Positions 61,560 through 64,000 of a stretch of DNA of 64,000 nt are shown here, one piece after another. The translations under genes and the position numbers were made by a program. Below the pieces are notes generated by a model. The model was not told the DNA's origin. It saw nothing but the letters and a program-made list of their open reading frames with translations, and did not search any database. Origin of the DNA: Mucor racemosus (taxonomy: Eukaryota > Mucoromycota > Mucoromycetes > Mucorales > Mucoraceae); contig JAPEHQ010000001.1 in assembly GCA_027405735.1 (NCBI GenBank), positions 2,542,001 to 2,606,000 on the forward strand, given 5' to 3'. How positions within the stretch are numbered: position 1 is the first letter of the stretch; each line of letters begins with the position of its first letter.

Positions 61560-64000
61560 GCACACTGAATAATGGCTAAAAGAAAAACAAGATGCACATG
61601 GGCACAACAAAAGAAACTGCACACGAGCATAATAGCGAAAAGCCTGTATGTGCAGAATTATAGATTCTGTCCATGTGCATGACATCAATCCCATGCGTGC
61701 ATAGCAGTAGAATTGCCCATAAGCATATCATCATTATCCCTATTCGTGCGTAATAATAAAATCTGACCATGAGTATAATGAGCTGTTCGTATGGGCACAA
61801 ATTGGTTTGTACATGAGCATCATGCTGTTCTCAAAATTCCATTGCATTTTTTACTGGAATAATGGGGTTTTAAATTACATTTGATTTTATTAATAATTAA
61901 TATACATTATAGTTGTAGACAATACAATTCAATAATACATTGTTGGTGTAGAGCAATACATACTGTACAACTGCCAATATATTTACAATTAGTATCATTC
62001 GTAAAAAGGGTTACTGTCAAGCCGAGCTTATTCTATTAAATTTGGCTGGCAAAACTTGGCTCGACACCAATACTATTTGTAAATATGTTTATATCTATAA
62101 TAATGTTTACAGCAATGATGGTTTTTGCTCGAGCATAAACTTAAATAACCATTAATGCTTAAATTTATATGCAAGCCAAATCTAAGATTATATATATTAC
62201 TTTATCATACATAGAATTTTAACAAATTAACCTTCTTTGAACTTACTATTTTAGTTTACGATTGTCAGCTGTAAAAAGATTTGTTTTCAAGTATAGCTAC
62301 GATCAAAATTATGGTTATTATACAAGACATTAGATTATTCTTTTTTTTTGTTTCTATATCATTTGAAATTTTACCACTTTTCTGCAACATCCTGTGGGTT
62401 TGTAGCCAGTTCTAGCTTTTTATTGAGTAGATATAAATATCATTGCCTTCGATTTGATCTGGTAATTAAGAAATACAGTACGTCCAACAATACAGTAGTA
62501 AATAATGATATTTAATCTCACAGTAGAATGCGGTTAAATGAAAATATTAGTCTCTAATATAACGACTACTATCTATATTAAAAATATTAGTCCCTTATGT
62601 TAGCATGCGTATTCAGATAAAAGAAAAGAATACAAGCTTAATAGTCTGAAACACCTTATCAAACGGTGTGTGGATTACATCCATTTAGATCTCCATTTCA
62701 TCTGGTGCCTAACTTGAATTACCGCTGGGATAAATCAGGAATCACTTTGATTTGACATGTCTGATTAATACAACAGCAATTAATCTTATAACCGAGACGT
62801 GGATCCTAGCAAATTATAATTATTGACCTGAATCATAAACACACTATTATTCAATATTGCCTGATTTCATCCATGATAAAATCAGGATCTAAATTACAGC
62901 GCCTAAACTATGAACTAAGCAAAATAGGCAATATCTGTTACTATATATAATAGAAACATAAAATTTTCTATTAGAAAAACCGTCTGTCATATCACACATT
63001 CATTAAAAAATTGCAAAAACGAGCCTGTTGTAGAGCGACGCCGTAATTGATTATAGCAAGATTAAACGGCTAAGTCTGTTATACTACAGTATGACATATC
63101 CACTATGTTTTAAATAAAAAAGTGTTCTTTTCTCAACTTTTCTTATATTTAACTATGTGCGGTCTGAAAATTCAGTTTTTGTAGCGGACATTTTCGGGGC
63201 TCATTTTACCCTTACCAACACTCATGATTTTGATAAAAAAAAAAAGAAATCAAATTTTGATACCAAAATCAACGTTTAAATATACTACATTATGAGAGAA
63301 AATTGTAGCCATAACCAATATGCATTTTATAAAAGCTTAATATTAAATGTTAAGTAATCAAAATTAGCATTTTTGGCCCAAAAATGATTTTCCGATTAAA
63401 GGATTTTCATGTAATATTTTGCAATAAAAATGTTTGTTATTTTTTATCGAGCAAATAGAGCGCTAAATTCTGTATACGTGTATATTTTTTGTTTTTATAA
63501 TTGGTAGTATAATTAGCTCTAGATTTGCAAAATCAGAAAAAAAAATTTGAAAAATGCCAAAATTGATGATCTGGACAAGAATAATTTTTAAAATTAATAT
63601 TCCACTTATAAGCCTTGTAAGCCTTAAAAATAAGAGATTTCATAATACTTGAGAACTTTTTCAAGAATTTACGATGCTGTACCCACTTGATTTAAGCTTA
63701 TTACTGTAAACCTTTATACATGTTAATATTGTGTGGTAGTTTATTTGATGATGATATAGTCTTATTTTATAATTACTGCGCTAAAGGTGATTTACATTGA
63801 GTTTTAGCCTTACCTCTTCAATATCATAAAAGTAAACATGGCCATCACTGGAACCTATTATTACCGCCTTTTTACCCTCTTTGTCCAAAGCTAATTTATT
63901 CAATACTTTTTTACCAGAACCAACCTAAGTCCTTACAAATGGTTCCTCGGTATTTGCATTCAAATTCCATAAATTAAATTGACTGGTTCCATCTGCAGTT
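61560..64000 (-). repeat. dispersed repeat family 1, copy F (reverse, longest, cut by window edge)
   Basis: Read on the minus strand, it starts at the window edge with the dynein intermediate-chain-like fragment (TADGTSQFNLWNLNANTEEP, then a TAG stop, then KKVLNKLALDKEGKKAV and GSSDGHVYFYDIEE). It passes a GAGGTAAGG donor-like site, the AT-rich core (63760-62960) and the distal part shared with copy B (62660-61740). It ends in a degenerate short tandem array. The dynein-like region probably continues beyond the window. Confidence 0.85.
61580..61830. repeat. degenerate array of ~25-30-bp units (CATGNGCAYAA-like)
   Basis: About eight imperfect units with cores such as GCACATGGGCACAA, GCACACGAGCATAA, CCATGTGCATGA, CCATGCGTGCAT and GTACATGAGCATCA. 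The same kind of array ends copy B at 10525-10670 in the opposite orientation, so it belongs to the repeat family. Confidence 0.7.

Overview
The window is a nuclear segment from an AT-rich, intron-dense fungus. Most genes have several introns of about 50-75 bp with GT...AG ends. Orthologues of universal eukaryotic genes (COG2, MLH1, HAS1, LSM1, MAS1, calmodulin) are easy to read. The mix of base composition, intron density, an MT-A70 methyltransferase gene, hAT and Tnp2-type transposase relics and a THI20-type ThiD-TenA fusion fits an early-diverging (Mucoromycota-like) fungus. The genus cannot be fixed from the sequence alone.

Layout. 1-4 kb: a partial Src1/Man1-type inner nuclear membrane gene and a Tea1/Kel1-like Kelch coiled-coil gene, both on the minus strand. 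4-12 kb: a gene-poor block with two copies (A, B) of a dispersed repeat around a decayed Tnp2-type transposase gene, then a tRNA-Glu. 12.7-19.2 kb: COG2, an FkbM-type membrane-anchored methyltransferase and an MT-A70 adenine methyltransferase. 19-29 kb: a second repeat family and a decayed BED/hAT transposase between two nearly identical copies (C, D) of the first repeat. 29-38.4 kb: MLH1, a secreted DUF3455 protein, calmodulin, THI20-like and HAS1. 39.8-46 kb: the mitochondrial processing peptidase beta subunit and a large PH plus leucine-rich-repeat protein. 46.6-47.7 kb: second copy of the second repeat family. 48.4-56.2 kb: a Ser/Thr-rich single-pass membrane protein, a DUF3074 protein, a bHLH factor, an EFM2-like protein methyltransferase, a small Cys-containing protein, LSM1 and SYM1/Mpv17. 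56-64 kb: repeat-rich DNA with copies E and F of the first repeat in reverse orientation.

The genes are ordinary housekeeping units and form no obvious pathway cluster. The most unusual content is the dispersed repeat. Five of six copies (A, C, D, E, F) carry a decayed piece of a dynein intermediate-chain gene ending at a splice donor. The copies occur in same-orientation pairs that resemble each other most, and two of the pairs enclose unrelated DNA-transposase relics. Other points worth checking are the MT-A70 protein with DPPF in place of DPPW, and an MLH1 that lacks the usual FERC end and has Glu in place of the Gly of its AAGE motif. All exon boundaries were read by eye from splice signals, frame continuity and family similarity; no search or alignment was run.
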